DNA from: a virus
Length of the DNA: 31,929 bases
Direction: 5' to 3' (one strand)
Virus record (IMG/VR): IMGVR_UViG_3300046514_000370
Span: 1 to 31,929 of that record
This document shows positions 7,869-15,394 of the stretch, in pieces. Position numbers and translations under genes: made by a program. Position 1 is the first letter of the stretch, and the number at the start of each line of letters is the position of its first letter. The notes beneath the pieces were generated by a model. The model did not search any database, had not been told where the DNA came from, and saw nothing but the letters and a program-made list of their open reading frames with translations.

Positions 7869-8446
7869 CTCTGCACGTCAACGACAGCACCGCGCCGGAA
7901 CGACTCAAGTATGAGGAAATATGGAGCTACCCAGAATACAGCAAATATTCACCTGGCCTGGATAATGTCGAGCGCTTCATCGAGGTGCTTGAGCCGGTTG
8001 CCATGGCTAGCCTCATCGACATCGGCTGCGGCGCCGGGGTGGCTGGGATGAAGTTCGCCAACCTTGGCTTTCGGGTTTCGTGGCTCGATCTGACTGACGC
8101 CGCGCTAGATCCACAGATTGACCGCACGCGGTTCATTCGGGCGGCGCTGTGGGACAATTGGGCCATCAACAACAAGTTCGGTTGGGATTACGGCTTCTGC
8201 TGCGACGTGATGGAACACCTGCCGCCCGAATACACCATGCTGGCGCTTGACCGCATCTTCAAGGCGTGCCGGACGACTTGGCTGCAGATCGCCTTGCATG
8301 ACGATGGCTACGGAAAATTCATCGGTAAGCCGCTGCATCTGACCGTGCAGAATTTCGTCTGGTGGCGTGATCGCATCGCTACCTTGGGCAATCTTATCGA
8401 GGCGCGTGACCTGTGCGGAACGGGCCTCTACGTGGTGCAACGATGA
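7865..8446 (+). CDS. Class I SAM-dependent methyltransferase, second copy
   Basis: A 193-residue protein with LIDIGCGAGVAGMKFANLGF at about residues 50-69 as a clear motif I, WLDLTDAAL as the acidic strand-2 end, and GFCCDVMEHLPPEYT as motif IV. KACRTTWLQIALHDDGYGK follows, resembling the end of the core domain. It lacks an obvious C-terminal extension, so it is close to a minimal methyltransferase fold. Its start overlaps the stop of the preceding methyltransferase (ATGA) and its stop overlaps the next start, so it is translated with the cassette. The two adjacent methyltransferases differ clearly in sequence, which suggests different positions or substrates rather than a recent duplication. 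Confidence 0.78.
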   Translation: MTLHVNDSTAPERLKYEEIWSYPEYSKYSPGLDNVERFIEVLEPVAMASLIDIGCGAGVAGMKFANLGFRVSWLDLTDAALDPQIDRTRFIRAALWDNWAINNKFGWDYGFCCDVMEHLPPEYTMLALDRIFKACRTTWLQIALHDDGYGKFIGKPLHLTVQNFVWWRDRIATLGNLIEARDLCGTGLYVVQR

Positions 8447-9321
8447 GGCACGACGCGGCGCAGACGCACGTCATCCCGTTTGATCCGAAGCGCGTCATGG
8501 AGATTGCGTTCTCGCCGGACTGCCGCGTCAACGTCACCGATGAGCAATTGCTCGAACAGGTTCGCCAGAACATTCAGCGTGGCTTGCCGCAGGCGATGCC
8601 GTATGACCCCAACCCCGACGTGGCTATTCTGGTAGCGGGCGGGCCGTCGCTCAAGAGCACGGAGAAAGAGCTGGTCGAAACGATCTGGCGCACCGGCGGC
8701 AAAGTGTTCACGGTCAACGGCGCCTATCAATGGTGTGTCGATCACAATATCCGCCCGCATGCCGCGGTGGTTATGGACGCACGCGAGTTCAATGCGCGGT
8801 TTGTCGAAACGCCGGTGCATGACTGCCATTATCTGCTGGCATCGCAATGTCATCCGAGGACATTCGAGATATGCCGCGACCGCATCGTCACTATTTGGCA
8901 CGCACTGAGCGCAGGCGACGACGAGATCAAGTTATTGGATTCCTACTATTTCAAGCGGCATAACCCGGTGACCATCGGCGTGACCGTGACGATGCGCGCC
9001 ATATCGCTGATGCGCATGCTCGGCTTCCAGCGGCTTGAAATATTCGGCCTCGACTCATGCTGGCTTGACGGCGATCACCACGCCTACGAGCAGGCAGAAA
9101 ACAACAATGAAAGAACCATGAGTGTGTGGTGTAGGCCAAAGGGACGAGACGACTTGGCGCAACGGTTTGTCTGTTCTGTTTGGCAGGCCAAGCAGGCCGA
9201 GGACTTCTTGCAGCTTGTTAAGGAACGTGGCGAGTTGTTTCAACTACACGTGCACGGTCCAGGACTTATCGCAACCATCATCCGCACTGGCGCGGAATTG
9301 GAAATAGAAGAGGAGAAATAA
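8443..9321 (+). CDS. MptE/DUF115-like protein, second copy
   Basis: A 292-residue protein. VAILVAGGPSLKSTEKEL at about residues 53-70 is the glycine-rich loop of DUF115/MptE-like proteins. GKVFTVNGAYQW, PHAAVVMDARE, then TVTMRAISLMRMLGFQRLEIFGLDSCWLDGDHHAY, carry the family pattern (G-L-D-S near the C-terminal strand, followed by an HHAY block). ATG 8443 overlaps the previous stop; an in-frame GTG at 8413 is less likely. This closes the cassette: the following gene starts 1 base after its stop, with a GAGGAG Shine-Dalgarno inside this gene's end. The reaction is unknown. Relatives act in pterin diphosphate transfer or protein glycosylation, so a role in handling a nucleotide-activated sugar is inferred. 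Confidence 0.72.
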   Translation: MRHDAAQTHVIPFDPKRVMEIAFSPDCRVNVTDEQLLEQVRQNIQRGLPQAMPYDPNPDVAILVAGGPSLKSTEKELVETIWRTGGKVFTVNGAYQWCVDHNIRPHAAVVMDAREFNARFVETPVHDCHYLLASQCHPRTFEICRDRIVTIWHALSAGDDEIKLLDSYYFKRHNPVTIGVTVTMRAISLMRMLGFQRLEIFGLDSCWLDGDHHAYEQAENNNERTMSVWCRPKGRDDLAQRFVCSVWQAKQAEDFLQLVKERGELFQLHVHGPGLIATIIRTGAELEIEEEK

Positions 9322-9322
9322 A

Positions 9323-9778
9323 ATGGCAGTCGGTGCGTGGACCTTTTATAACAAATTCAAACGTAACCTCGGGCAAGCGTTCCCGATCAATCTCGGGAGT
9401 GGCAACTTCCGTATCGCCCTTTACACATCGGCATCGAATGCCGCGACGGCAACGCTGTCCATCATATCGAGCATTACCAACGAGGTAACGGAGGCGAACG
9501 GCTATTCGTCATCGGGCAAGGCATTGGCGTCGAAGACCTGGACGGCCGGCGCATCCGGCGGGCAGATGCGGTTTAATGCGGCGGCGACGGTGTGGACCGG
9601 CACTGGCGGCACCATCTCTAACATCAAGTTTGCGGTGATATGGGCCTCGGGTGCTTCGGCCATCGCCCGCAAACTGGTTTGCTATAGCCAACTGTCAACG
9701 GCGCAGTTCAACCTGACCATCAATAATACGCTGACCATCACGCCGGCGGCGACGGGTATTTTCAATCTCGCGGGCTGA
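9323..9778 (+). CDS. Putative virion structural protein, beta-rich
   Basis: A 151-residue protein, Ala/Thr/Ser/Gly-rich, with predicted alternating beta strands. Recognisable elements are an N-terminal WTFYNKFKRNLG, GNFRIALYTSAS, a middle ANGYSSSGKALASKTWT and ISNIKFAVIWASG. This order is familiar from small phage structural proteins near neck or decoration genes, but I know no proven function. GAGGAG ends about 8 bases before ATG 9323, a strong ribosome binding site, which suggests high-level expression as for a multicopy virion component. It is the first gene after the glycan-type cassette. Confidence 0.6.
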   Translation: MAVGAWTFYNKFKRNLGQAFPINLGSGNFRIALYTSASNAATATLSIISSITNEVTEANGYSSSGKALASKTWTAGASGGQMRFNAAATVWTGTGGTISNIKFAVIWASGASAIARKLVCYSQLSTAQFNLTINNTLTITPAATGIFNLAG

Positions 9779-9780
9779 CC

Positions 9781-9933
9781 ATGGAAGAAAAACAAACAGA
9801 GCAAGGCCGCGAGGTCGTGCATGACGGGGCACAGCTTTGCATCAAGACTGAATCGCCAAAGTTGCGCGTCAAGCCGAAGCCGGATGCGCCCATGGTTATC
9901 ACGCCACCGACGGCTACATTTGGAGTTGGGTGA
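9781..9933 (+). CDS. Very small phage protein (50 residues)
   Basis: ATG 9781 to TGA 9931-9933 gives 50 residues: a charged start (MEEKQTEQGREV), a middle KVKPKP-like basic/proline part and an end PPTATFGVG. It fits exactly between its neighbours, starting 2 bases after one stop and ending on the base before the next ATG, which is the best support for a real gene. Small proteins of this look accompany the neighbouring structural genes in related phages, but I can give no function. Confidence 0.55.
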   Translation: MEEKQTEQGREVVHDGAQLCIKTESPKLRVKPKPDAPMVITPPTATFGVG

Positions 9934-10404
9934 ATGGCCTATTATGACACGCTCATAGCGGCATGGAATAACCCGACGCAGCCGCCGCCGGGCGTTGTCG
10001 GCACCGGGCTGAACCCAGCCTGGAGTACGCCTCAGAAAGTCACGACCATCAACGGCTGGAAAGTCGCGCCCGCAGCGCAGCCGATGCTGATCCCGACCTA
10101 CAAACTTTATAATTGTCTGGTGGCAAGCGAGTGGGCGGCGCTAACCGATGTGCAGCGTCAGAACGTGCGTGATATTTTCATGCTGGGTACGACCGATGGC
10201 TCAGTCGGCACGGCAACACGCACGACGCTACTGGCAACATTCGGCGCCGGATCGCAGACGCGGGCCAACCTTGTAACGCTGACGACGCAATTCGATACGC
10301 CAAGCAATGTCGATTGGTGTTTTACCTATTCCTATCCGACTTATGGATCGCAGGGACCGGGCAATCTTTCGACTTCGGACGCGGCAAACGCGGGGCTCGT
10401 ATAA
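9934..10404 (+). CDS. Phage structural-region protein, function unknown
   Basis: A 156-residue protein. The N terminus MAYYDTLIAAWN and the blocks INGWKVAPAAQPMLIPTYKL, VASEWAALTDVQRQNVRDIF and TRTTLLATFGAG form an order I associate with an uncharacterised family found near decoration/tail genes of proteobacterial phages. The middle is helical, the C terminus low in charge. ATG 9934 follows the previous stop directly (TGAATG). It belongs to the run of small genes 9323-12489 that probably build accessory virion parts. No enzymatic motif is seen. Confidence 0.6.
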   Translation: MAYYDTLIAAWNNPTQPPPGVVGTGLNPAWSTPQKVTTINGWKVAPAAQPMLIPTYKLYNCLVASEWAALTDVQRQNVRDIFMLGTTDGSVGTATRTTLLATFGAGSQTRANLVTLTTQFDTPSNVDWCFTYSYPTYGSQGPGNLSTSDAANAGLV

Positions 10405-10406
10405 CG

Positions 10407-10865
10407 ATGGCAACCGAACTCTGGACGACGCCCGGTGCATATGCCGATGCATTTAGTACGGCGACACTCAATAGTATTGCCAGTGGCAATTCGATCCTGT
10501 CCGATCTGGCGTTAACCAACACCAATGGCGACATGTTTTGCGACGTGAGTTTTGTGCTCGCATCGGCCGGATTCTTGGCGCCAAACTTTATCGGCATTTA
10601 TATCTATCCACTGAACAAGGATGCCTCGACTTATGGTGACGGCAGATTTGGTACATCCGCAGCTGGGACTCCACCAGGTAACTACACCGGGCAGAGCGTT
10701 GGCATCGTTGCCGCAACGCAGGCGCAAGAAGGCACTGCGATCAGATTGACACTACCGGCCAAGGGCTGCGGATATAAATTTGTATTGTATAACGGCGGCG
10801 GCGTGGCGTTTGCCTCGTCGGGCAATACTTGTCAGTATCGCACATATAACCGATCTATTATTTAG
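10407..10865 (+). CDS. Phage structural-region protein, beta-rich, function unknown
   Basis: A 152-residue protein. ELWTTPGAYADAF opens it, then SILSDLALTNTNGDMFCDVSF, FIGIYIYPLNKDASTYGDGRFG, and an end block KFVLYNGGGVAFASSGNTC before YRTYNRS. The pattern is a compact beta sandwich-like protein that recurs in phage structural clusters. ATG 10407 lies 2 bases after the previous stop; an in-frame start 93 bases upstream lies inside the other gene and is rejected. The gene after it starts 2 bases beyond its stop. The role is likely in the virion surface; this is inference from context. Confidence 0.6.
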   Translation: MATELWTTPGAYADAFSTATLNSIASGNSILSDLALTNTNGDMFCDVSFVLASAGFLAPNFIGIYIYPLNKDASTYGDGRFGTSAAGTPPGNYTGQSVGIVAATQAQEGTAIRLTLPAKGCGYKFVLYNGGGVAFASSGNTCQYRTYNRSII

Positions 10866-10867
10866 AT

Positions 10868-11710
10868 ATGGCCAGAAGTTTCAACGGCTCTACTGATAAG
10901 ATTGTTGGCGCTAGCGTCACGCCGATAAATTTTAATTATAACAATCCATTCAGTGTTGCTGGTTGGGGATATTTAACCGATTTCTCCTACAACTGTTTGG
11001 TCGGACATCTTGATACCGCGTCTGGCTTTAGAGGATGGGAATTGTCGCGGTCGAATAGCAGCGGCGGTATTTTGGATTTTTTTCTGGTCAATAGTTATTC
11101 CGCCACTGCTATCGAGCAATCTATGGCAAATGTCCCCTTAACTTGGGGAACAGCACTTAATAATATATGGGTGCCTTTCGGCGTGACATACTCAGGCTCC
11201 GGTATTGCGTCCGGTTGCGTTTTTTATTTACAAGGAATAAATGCTGGGGTGGCAACTGCAAGCTTTAATAGTCTCGCCGGAAATACAACAACAAATACGA
11301 TTCCACCGCGTCTCGGGCAGAGGATTGACGGGACTATCCCAATTGCCGCTGGCGGGGCTTTGTCAGATGTCGCAATTTGGAATGTGATTTTGACAGCAAG
11401 AGAAATGCTTGAACTTAGTCTAGGCCGACGCGCGGGCACGATTCGCCCTGAGTCGATTGTTTCATATTGGCCACTTGGCGGAACTGAGTCACCTGAGCCC
11501 GACCTTAGTGTGAATGCAAACTACGGAACATTGACAGGAACGAAATTCGCATTTGATCCGCTGCAAATGCAATTAGCGCCCGATGTAATGCCCATGATGC
11601 CAATGATGCTACCCCCGCCGCCTCTTAGACAAAAACATTTTCGCTTTCGCACCGACACTGGCGCAGCAGATGCAACACCGACATGGGGTGCGCTAGAGGA
11701 TACCAATTAG
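10868..11710 (+). CDS. LamG/concanavalin A-like domain protein
   Basis: A 280-residue protein. Residues 1-200 carry the LamG-like pattern: MARSFNGSTDKI at the start, NPFSVAGWGYL (strand with the typical 'f.v..W' motif), VPFGVTYSGSG, then ALSDVAIWNVILTAREMLELS and IVSYWPLGGTES, the last two being very typical of the closing strands of this jelly-roll. Such domains bind sugars or proteins on phage particles. The C-terminal 50 residues are Met/Pro-rich, including MPMMPMMLPPPPL. DNA here is visibly richer in A and T than the flanking genes, which suggests separate acquisition. A second LamG-like gene sits at 24635-25408. Confidence 0.7.
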   Translation: MARSFNGSTDKIVGASVTPINFNYNNPFSVAGWGYLTDFSYNCLVGHLDTASGFRGWELSRSNSSGGILDFFLVNSYSATAIEQSMANVPLTWGTALNNIWVPFGVTYSGSGIASGCVFYLQGINAGVATASFNSLAGNTTTNTIPPRLGQRIDGTIPIAAGGALSDVAIWNVILTAREMLELSLGRRAGTIRPESIVSYWPLGGTESPEPDLSVNANYGTLTGTKFAFDPLQMQLAPDVMPMMPMMLPPPPLRQKHFRFRTDTGAADATPTWGALEDTN

Positions 11711-11935
11711 ATGGCATTCAATCCGGGCACGGCGACATTCCGCATCCGCTTCAGCATAGCCAATACCGATGTCGCTGCGAGCGGCGCCACATTGTTCGAG
11801 CTGTATATGTCAAAGAACGGCGGTGCCTATGCGCCGGTGACCACAACCTCAACCAATGGCGTGAAATCCACCGATGCCGGGTCGGATGTCGATAATACCA
11901 TCATCACCATTCCACGTCTGACCGCAGGCGCCTGA
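11711..11935 (+). CDS. Short beta-rich protein, possibly the N-terminal half of a split domain
   Basis: A 74-residue protein: FRIRFSIANTDVA, LFELYMSKNGGAYAPVT and VDNTIITIPRLTAGA. It stops abruptly after RLTAGA. From memory, relatives continue here with a part reading like 'F..G.YDE.G....I.....YTE.EF', and exactly that part occurs twice inside the repeat protein at 12496-14754. So this may be a truncated or domain-shuffled remnant. ATG 11711 follows the previous stop TAG with no gap. Real translation is likely from context; function unknown. Confidence 0.5.
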   Translation: MAFNPGTATFRIRFSIANTDVAASGATLFELYMSKNGGAYAPVTTTSTNGVKSTDAGSDVDNTIITIPRLTAGA

Positions 11936-11952
11936 ACTCGGAAGGATATCCA

Positions 11953-12489
11953 ATGTCTCGACAATACTTCGACGATGTCCTTACTGAACCGATCAATGCG
12001 GACTTCACCACGATCACTGCCACGACTGAGACGGTTCTCATCCCGACTGTTTACACGCCGATCAATGCGCTGGAACCGAGGGCGGGGAAAGTCTACGAGC
12101 TGCTTGTCGGAGGTACAGTCACCACCGGTGCGGCGGGAACGCTAACCATCACGCCCCGTTACGGGACAGTCATCGGCGGCGTAAGCATTGGCGCTTCGGG
12201 AGCGCAGAACTACGTCCCCTCGATTACGACCGCGCCATTTCTATTGCGCTATCTTCTGATGTTCCGCTCGATTGGCATCGCCGGAGCAAACTCGGTAGTC
12301 TACGGTTGTGGGCAATGGCTGTCTGGTGGCGCGGTCGCTACGGCGGCGAGCCAGACGTCGGTCAATATCGCCGCGACCGCTACGGCTTCCGTGGATACTT
12401 CAATCGCATCGGCGCTCTGGATGGGTGTTACTTTCTCCGTCGCGCCATCCGTCATTCCAAAATTCCACGTCTGGCGATCGCTGAACTAG
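11953..12489 (+). CDS. Putative virion protein, jelly-roll-like, function unknown
   Basis: A 178-residue protein with alternating polar/nonpolar stretches: TETVLIPTVYTPI, KVYELLVGGTVTT, GTLTITPRYG, FLLRYLLMFRSIG and an end FHVWRSLN. The pattern of many short strands and the lack of charged helices suggest a beta-sandwich or jelly roll, as in minor capsid/fibre head proteins. The start ATG 11953 has GGAAGGA 6 bases upstream. It is separated from the preceding short gene by 17 bases and from the repeat protein by 6. No specific family name can be given. Confidence 0.55.
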   Translation: MSRQYFDDVLTEPINADFTTITATTETVLIPTVYTPINALEPRAGKVYELLVGGTVTTGAAGTLTITPRYGTVIGGVSIGASGAQNYVPSITTAPFLLRYLLMFRSIGIAGANSVVYGCGQWLSGGAVATAASQTSVNIAATATASVDTSIASALWMGVTFSVAPSVIPKFHVWRSLN

Positions 12490-12495
12490 CATGAC

Positions 12496-14754
12496 ATGCC
12501 AAAGACTCTTGGCCCGCATGCGGGAGGATCTGGTAGAGGCGTAGGGTTCTGGGCACAACAGCCCAATTTGATTCCGATCAATATTCCGGCAACCCCGGCG
12601 AGCGCTGCTCTTGCATTATCTAGTGATACGGCGGCGAAAGTAACGTTTGTCGCTGGTCAGTATGACGAGACCGGCGAGACTGCCAGCATTACTCTGGCGC
12701 CGGCCCCGTCATATACCGAAGTCGAATTCGGTGTTGTTCTCGATTACACAAGTCTGGCGCTTGGAGACCGCTTAGATTTTCAGGTTTATGCCAACGGCGT
12801 TGCGATATCCTATGACGTAACGCCGGAACTTATTGCCGCAGCATTACCGGCGGCCGCCAGCCTTGCGCTATCGTCGGCCGCACCTGCGTTGCTGCAGGGC
12901 GCGATCAAGACGCCGGCCGTTGCAGCTCTAGCTCTATCGGGCAATACGCCGAGCATAAGCCTGGCGTTCTCTATTGTTCCAACCGTTGCCGCGCTCGCAC
13001 TATCGTCGTCAGCGCCGAGCAGTGTTCAGGATAGCGCAAAGATTCCGGGTGTCGGATCGCTGACGCTGAGCGGCACGACCGCGACGCTGAAGCAGAGCAT
13101 TTCGTTAACACCATCCGCCGCCAGCCTGAATCTATCCGGCACAGTTTCGACGGCAACGGCCGGTGTCAGTTTCTCCCCGGCAGCCGGAGCGCTTGCTCTT
13201 ACTTCGGCGGCTTCGTCGCTCAAGTTTATTATTGGTCAGTATGACGAGACCGGCGAGACCGGTGCGATCAACATACCGGGCTTGTCTTATACCGAAATTG
13301 AATTCGGTATCGTTCTCGACAATGCCCATCTGGCGAATAATGACACTCTTGATTTCCGGGTGTATGCGGGCGGCAGTCCGCTTGCCGGTTATGATGTAAC
13401 CCCGCGAATTACTGCGGTCGTCGGCGGTGTTACCTTTGTCCCTGCCGCCGGTACGTTGACGTTAAGCGGTCAGACGCCAGTCGTCTCGGCTGGCATCAAC
13501 ATCAATGTAACGCCTGCGGTCGGTTCGCTAACGTTAAGCGGACAGACGCCGGTTGCGGCGGTCAATAACAACAAGATCCCGACGGTTGGGTCGCTTAGCT
13601 TAAGTGGGCAGATCCCGACCAGCGTTCAGAATACCGTCAAGGTTCCGACCGTTGCGTCATTGACGCTAAGCGGAACGGTTTCCGCAGTCGTCCAGAATAC
13701 TATTGCGACGCCTGCTGTTGGGTCACTGACCTTAACTGGTGTTGCACCGAGCCTCAGTCAAAGCCTCTTCAAGACGCCAGCAGTGGGAGCGCTGGCACTA
13801 TCCGGTAACATACCGGCTCTGACGTTCAGTTATATCTTCATTCCTGCCGTTGGGTCGCTGACGCTGACCCGCGAAATGCCGAACGTGCTGCTGAGCGGCG
13901 CGCTTTATCCGAACACCGCAAGCCTCACACTATCGGCCCTTGCGCCTTCGCTAAAGACGACATTCCAGGTTGCGCCTGCTGCGGGTGTGCTGGCGCTAAC
14001 TGGTGCGGTTCCTTCAGTCGTTCAAAATATGCCGCTGGTCGCGGCTGTCGGTTCGCTGACGCTGAGCGGGACAATATCCAACCTCGCGGGCGGCTATTAT
14101 CTAGTCCCGTCGGTTGCCAGCCTGACACTATCGGCAGCCGCTCCGAGCGTCGGCGGCGTCGTAACAAAGCAACCGACCGCGGGCGCATTAACGCTGACCG
14201 GCAATGCGCCGGTTGCAAAGATCGATATACGGCTATCGCCGGCGGCAGCGGCGCTATCCTTAAGCGGGCAAACACCAAGCCGCGATGTCGGCGTCGCCTT
14301 CATGCCGGCAAGTGCGACGCTGGCGCTATCCGGCGGCACGCCAATTCTGCTGCGCAACTTCCGCAATATCCCGGCGGCCGGGTCGCTGACGCTATCGGGG
14401 CAGATACCAAACGTTCAGCTCGGCGGACAATTGCGGCCGGCAACGGCGTTGCTCTCGCTCACTGGAAATACGCCGCAACGCAGTATCGGAACTAAGCTCA
14501 CCGTCCCGGTCGGATCGCTTGCTCTCAGCACAGTCGCCCCGCTTGTCGTAAAAACGACCGACGGCTATGTGCTGCCGATCACGATCTGCCATCTCAACGC
14601 GGAAATGACGGAAGGCGGATTGAATATGCTTCTCGCTACCAACGAACTTAATACGCTGATGAGCGCTGGTGAACTAAATACGATCATGGCCGCCGATGCC
14701 CTCAACGTCGAGATCGATAGCGCCATGCTGGATGCGGAAATGGGGTGCCACTGA
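12496..14754 (+). CDS. Large repeat protein: 22-residue repeats, two inserted modules, nonapeptide tail
   Basis: A 752-residue protein. The body is made of about 24 copies of a 22-residue unit with consensus P-x-V-G-S-L-T-L-S-G-x-x-P; the first Pro recurs at residues 118, 140, 162, 184, 206, 228, and then from 340 every 22 residues to 670. Two related modules of about 60 residues, each with GQYDETGET and a YTE-EFG block, sit at 51-110 and 244-303. The C-terminal 53 residues are nine-residue L-N repeats. The strict period suggests a beta-solenoid or strand-stacked rod. Charge is very low and there are almost no Cys. It lies between decoration-type genes and neck genes and probably forms an extended virion appendage. 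ATG 12496 has only a weak ribosome binding site. Function unknown. Confidence 0.75.
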   Translation: MPKTLGPHAGGSGRGVGFWAQQPNLIPINIPATPASAALALSSDTAAKVTFVAGQYDETGETASITLAPAPSYTEVEFGVVLDYTSLALGDRLDFQVYANGVAISYDVTPELIAAALPAAASLALSSAAPALLQGAIKTPAVAALALSGNTPSISLAFSIVPTVAALALSSSAPSSVQDSAKIPGVGSLTLSGTTATLKQSISLTPSAASLNLSGTVSTATAGVSFSPAAGALALTSAASSLKFIIGQYDETGETGAINIPGLSYTEIEFGIVLDNAHLANNDTLDFRVYAGGSPLAGYDVTPRITAVVGGVTFVPAAGTLTLSGQTPVVSAGININVTPAVGSLTLSGQTPVAAVNNNKIPTVGSLSLSGQIPTSVQNTVKVPTVASLTLSGTVSAVVQNTIATPAVGSLTLTGVAPSLSQSLFKTPAVGALALSGNIPALTFSYIFIPAVGSLTLTREMPNVLLSGALYPNTASLTLSALAPSLKTTFQVAPAAGVLALTGAVPSVVQNMPLVAAVGSLTLSGTISNLAGGYYLVPSVASLTLSAAAPSVGGVVTKQPTAGALTLTGNAPVAKIDIRLSPAAAALSLSGQTPSRDVGVAFMPASATLALSGGTPILLRNFRNIPAAGSLTLSGQIPNVQLGGQLRPATALLSLTGNTPQRSIGTKLTVPVGSLALSTVAPLVVKTTDGYVLPITICHLNAEMTEGGLNMLLATNELNTLMSAGELNTIMAADALNVEIDSAMLDAEMGCH
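12646..13404 (+). repeat. Two copies of an internal protein module (12646-12825 and 13225-13404)
   Basis: The two stretches encode about 60 residues each, starting F-V/I-A/I-G-Q-Y-D-E-T-G-E-T and ending Y-D-V-T-P. The DNA from 12655 to 12680 and 13234 to 13259 is identical. The 22-residue repeats lie between them. A duplication inside the gene is the simple reading. Confidence 0.75.
12847..14568 (+). repeat. Tandem 66-bp (22-codon) coding repeats
   Basis: Protein-level repeat units of exactly 22 residues run from codon 118 to codon 691, interrupted once by the second copy of the 60-residue module. Units keep Pro1 and the block G-S-L-T-L-S-G at 4-10, with Pro at 13; positions 14-22 vary freely. 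DNA copies have diverged at third positions, so the array is old and under protein-level selection. Confidence 0.85.
14593..14751 (+). repeat. Nonapeptide L-N repeats at the C terminus of the repeat protein
   Basis: Six units with a strict 9-residue period: LNAEMTEGG, LNMLLATNE, LNTLMSAGE, LNTIMAADA, LNVEIDSAM, then LDAEMGCH. Leu1 is invariant, Asn2 nearly so, and Met/Ile/Leu sits at position 5. The unit differs entirely from the 22-residue repeats before it, so this is a separate module. Confidence 0.8.
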
Positions 14755-15056
14755 TGACCACCAAAGTCTTTCGCGGGCAGCTCCTGGTGTTCACGTCAAC
14801 GCCGAAGGACGATGATGGCAACCCAGTCACGCCATCATCGATCAAGCTCTATCTGAATTATCCGCATACGAATGGCGTGACTTCGACGGATGAGCCGATC
14901 GATATGTTGATGCAGACCGATGGGAAATGGAAAGCTGACTTCGATACGGCCGACACAAAACCCGGCGCGGCATTTGCCTCGTTGCGCGCCTCTAATCCAC
15001 CGGGCGCAGAGGATATCAAGTTCACCATCGTGGCCAACCCGGCCAACCCGCCATGA
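14754..15056 (+). CDS. Small beta-rich neck/tail-region protein
   Basis: A 100-residue protein with KVFRGQLLVFTSTPKDDDGN, SIKLYLNYPHTNG, and KWKADFDTADTKPG before FASLRASNPPGAEDIKF. The strand pattern and length suggest one Ig-like domain. ATG 14754 overlaps the stop of the repeat protein by one base (TGATG); an in-frame GTG 9 bases earlier is less likely. The end overlaps the head-tail joining gene by 4 bases. Position suggests a neck or adaptor accessory protein; no firm family. Confidence 0.6.
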   Translation: MTTKVFRGQLLVFTSTPKDDDGNPVTPSSIKLYLNYPHTNGVTSTDEPIDMLMQTDGKWKADFDTADTKPGAAFASLRASNPPGAEDIKFTIVANPANPP

Positions 15057-15394
15057 TCGATTGGCAATCTAATCACTATGATCCGATTTATAATACCCTC
15101 GGGGTATCGGCCACCATCGCATCCGCCGGTGGACAGTCCGCAACCGTCACCGCCATGGATAAAACCAGCGGTGTCAGCATTCCCGATCCACGCACGCAGA
15201 TCGAAACCGTACGACCCGTGGCGCGGGTCCGGGCGCGAGAACTCGAGCAAGCCGGCGTTCTGGTGTCGGATCTGCCGGAGGGTACGATCCTTATTAACGG
15301 GCAGACGTGGCGGATAAAAACCTACCAGCCGATGCCGTCGCCCGGCGGCGAGGCTGACGGCGAGATCATGCTGATCCTGCTGTTTGAAGCATGA
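15053..15394 (+). CDS. Putative head-tail joining (neck) protein
   Basis: A 113-residue protein. Its length, its position directly before the tail terminator and tail tube genes, and its sequence VTAMDKTSGVSIPD, VRPVARVRARELEQAGV, EGTILINGQTWRIKTYQP fit small head-tail joining proteins of the lambda FII or phage H-T-join kind. These seal the connector and attach the finished tail. The ending G-Q-T-W-R-I then acidic EADGEIMLILLFEA is typical of the last strands of such proteins. Start and end overlap neighbours by 4 bases. The exact family is uncertain. Confidence 0.6.
   Translation: MIDWQSNHYDPIYNTLGVSATIASAGGQSATVTAMDKTSGVSIPDPRTQIETVRPVARVRARELEQAGVLVSDLPEGTILINGQTWRIKTYQPMPSPGGEADGEIMLILLFEA

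Noticed and set aside
12847-14568. Could the repeat array be a CRISPR?
   Set aside because: The period is 66 bp with no constant spacer/repeat division, and the repeats are coding and diverged at third positions.
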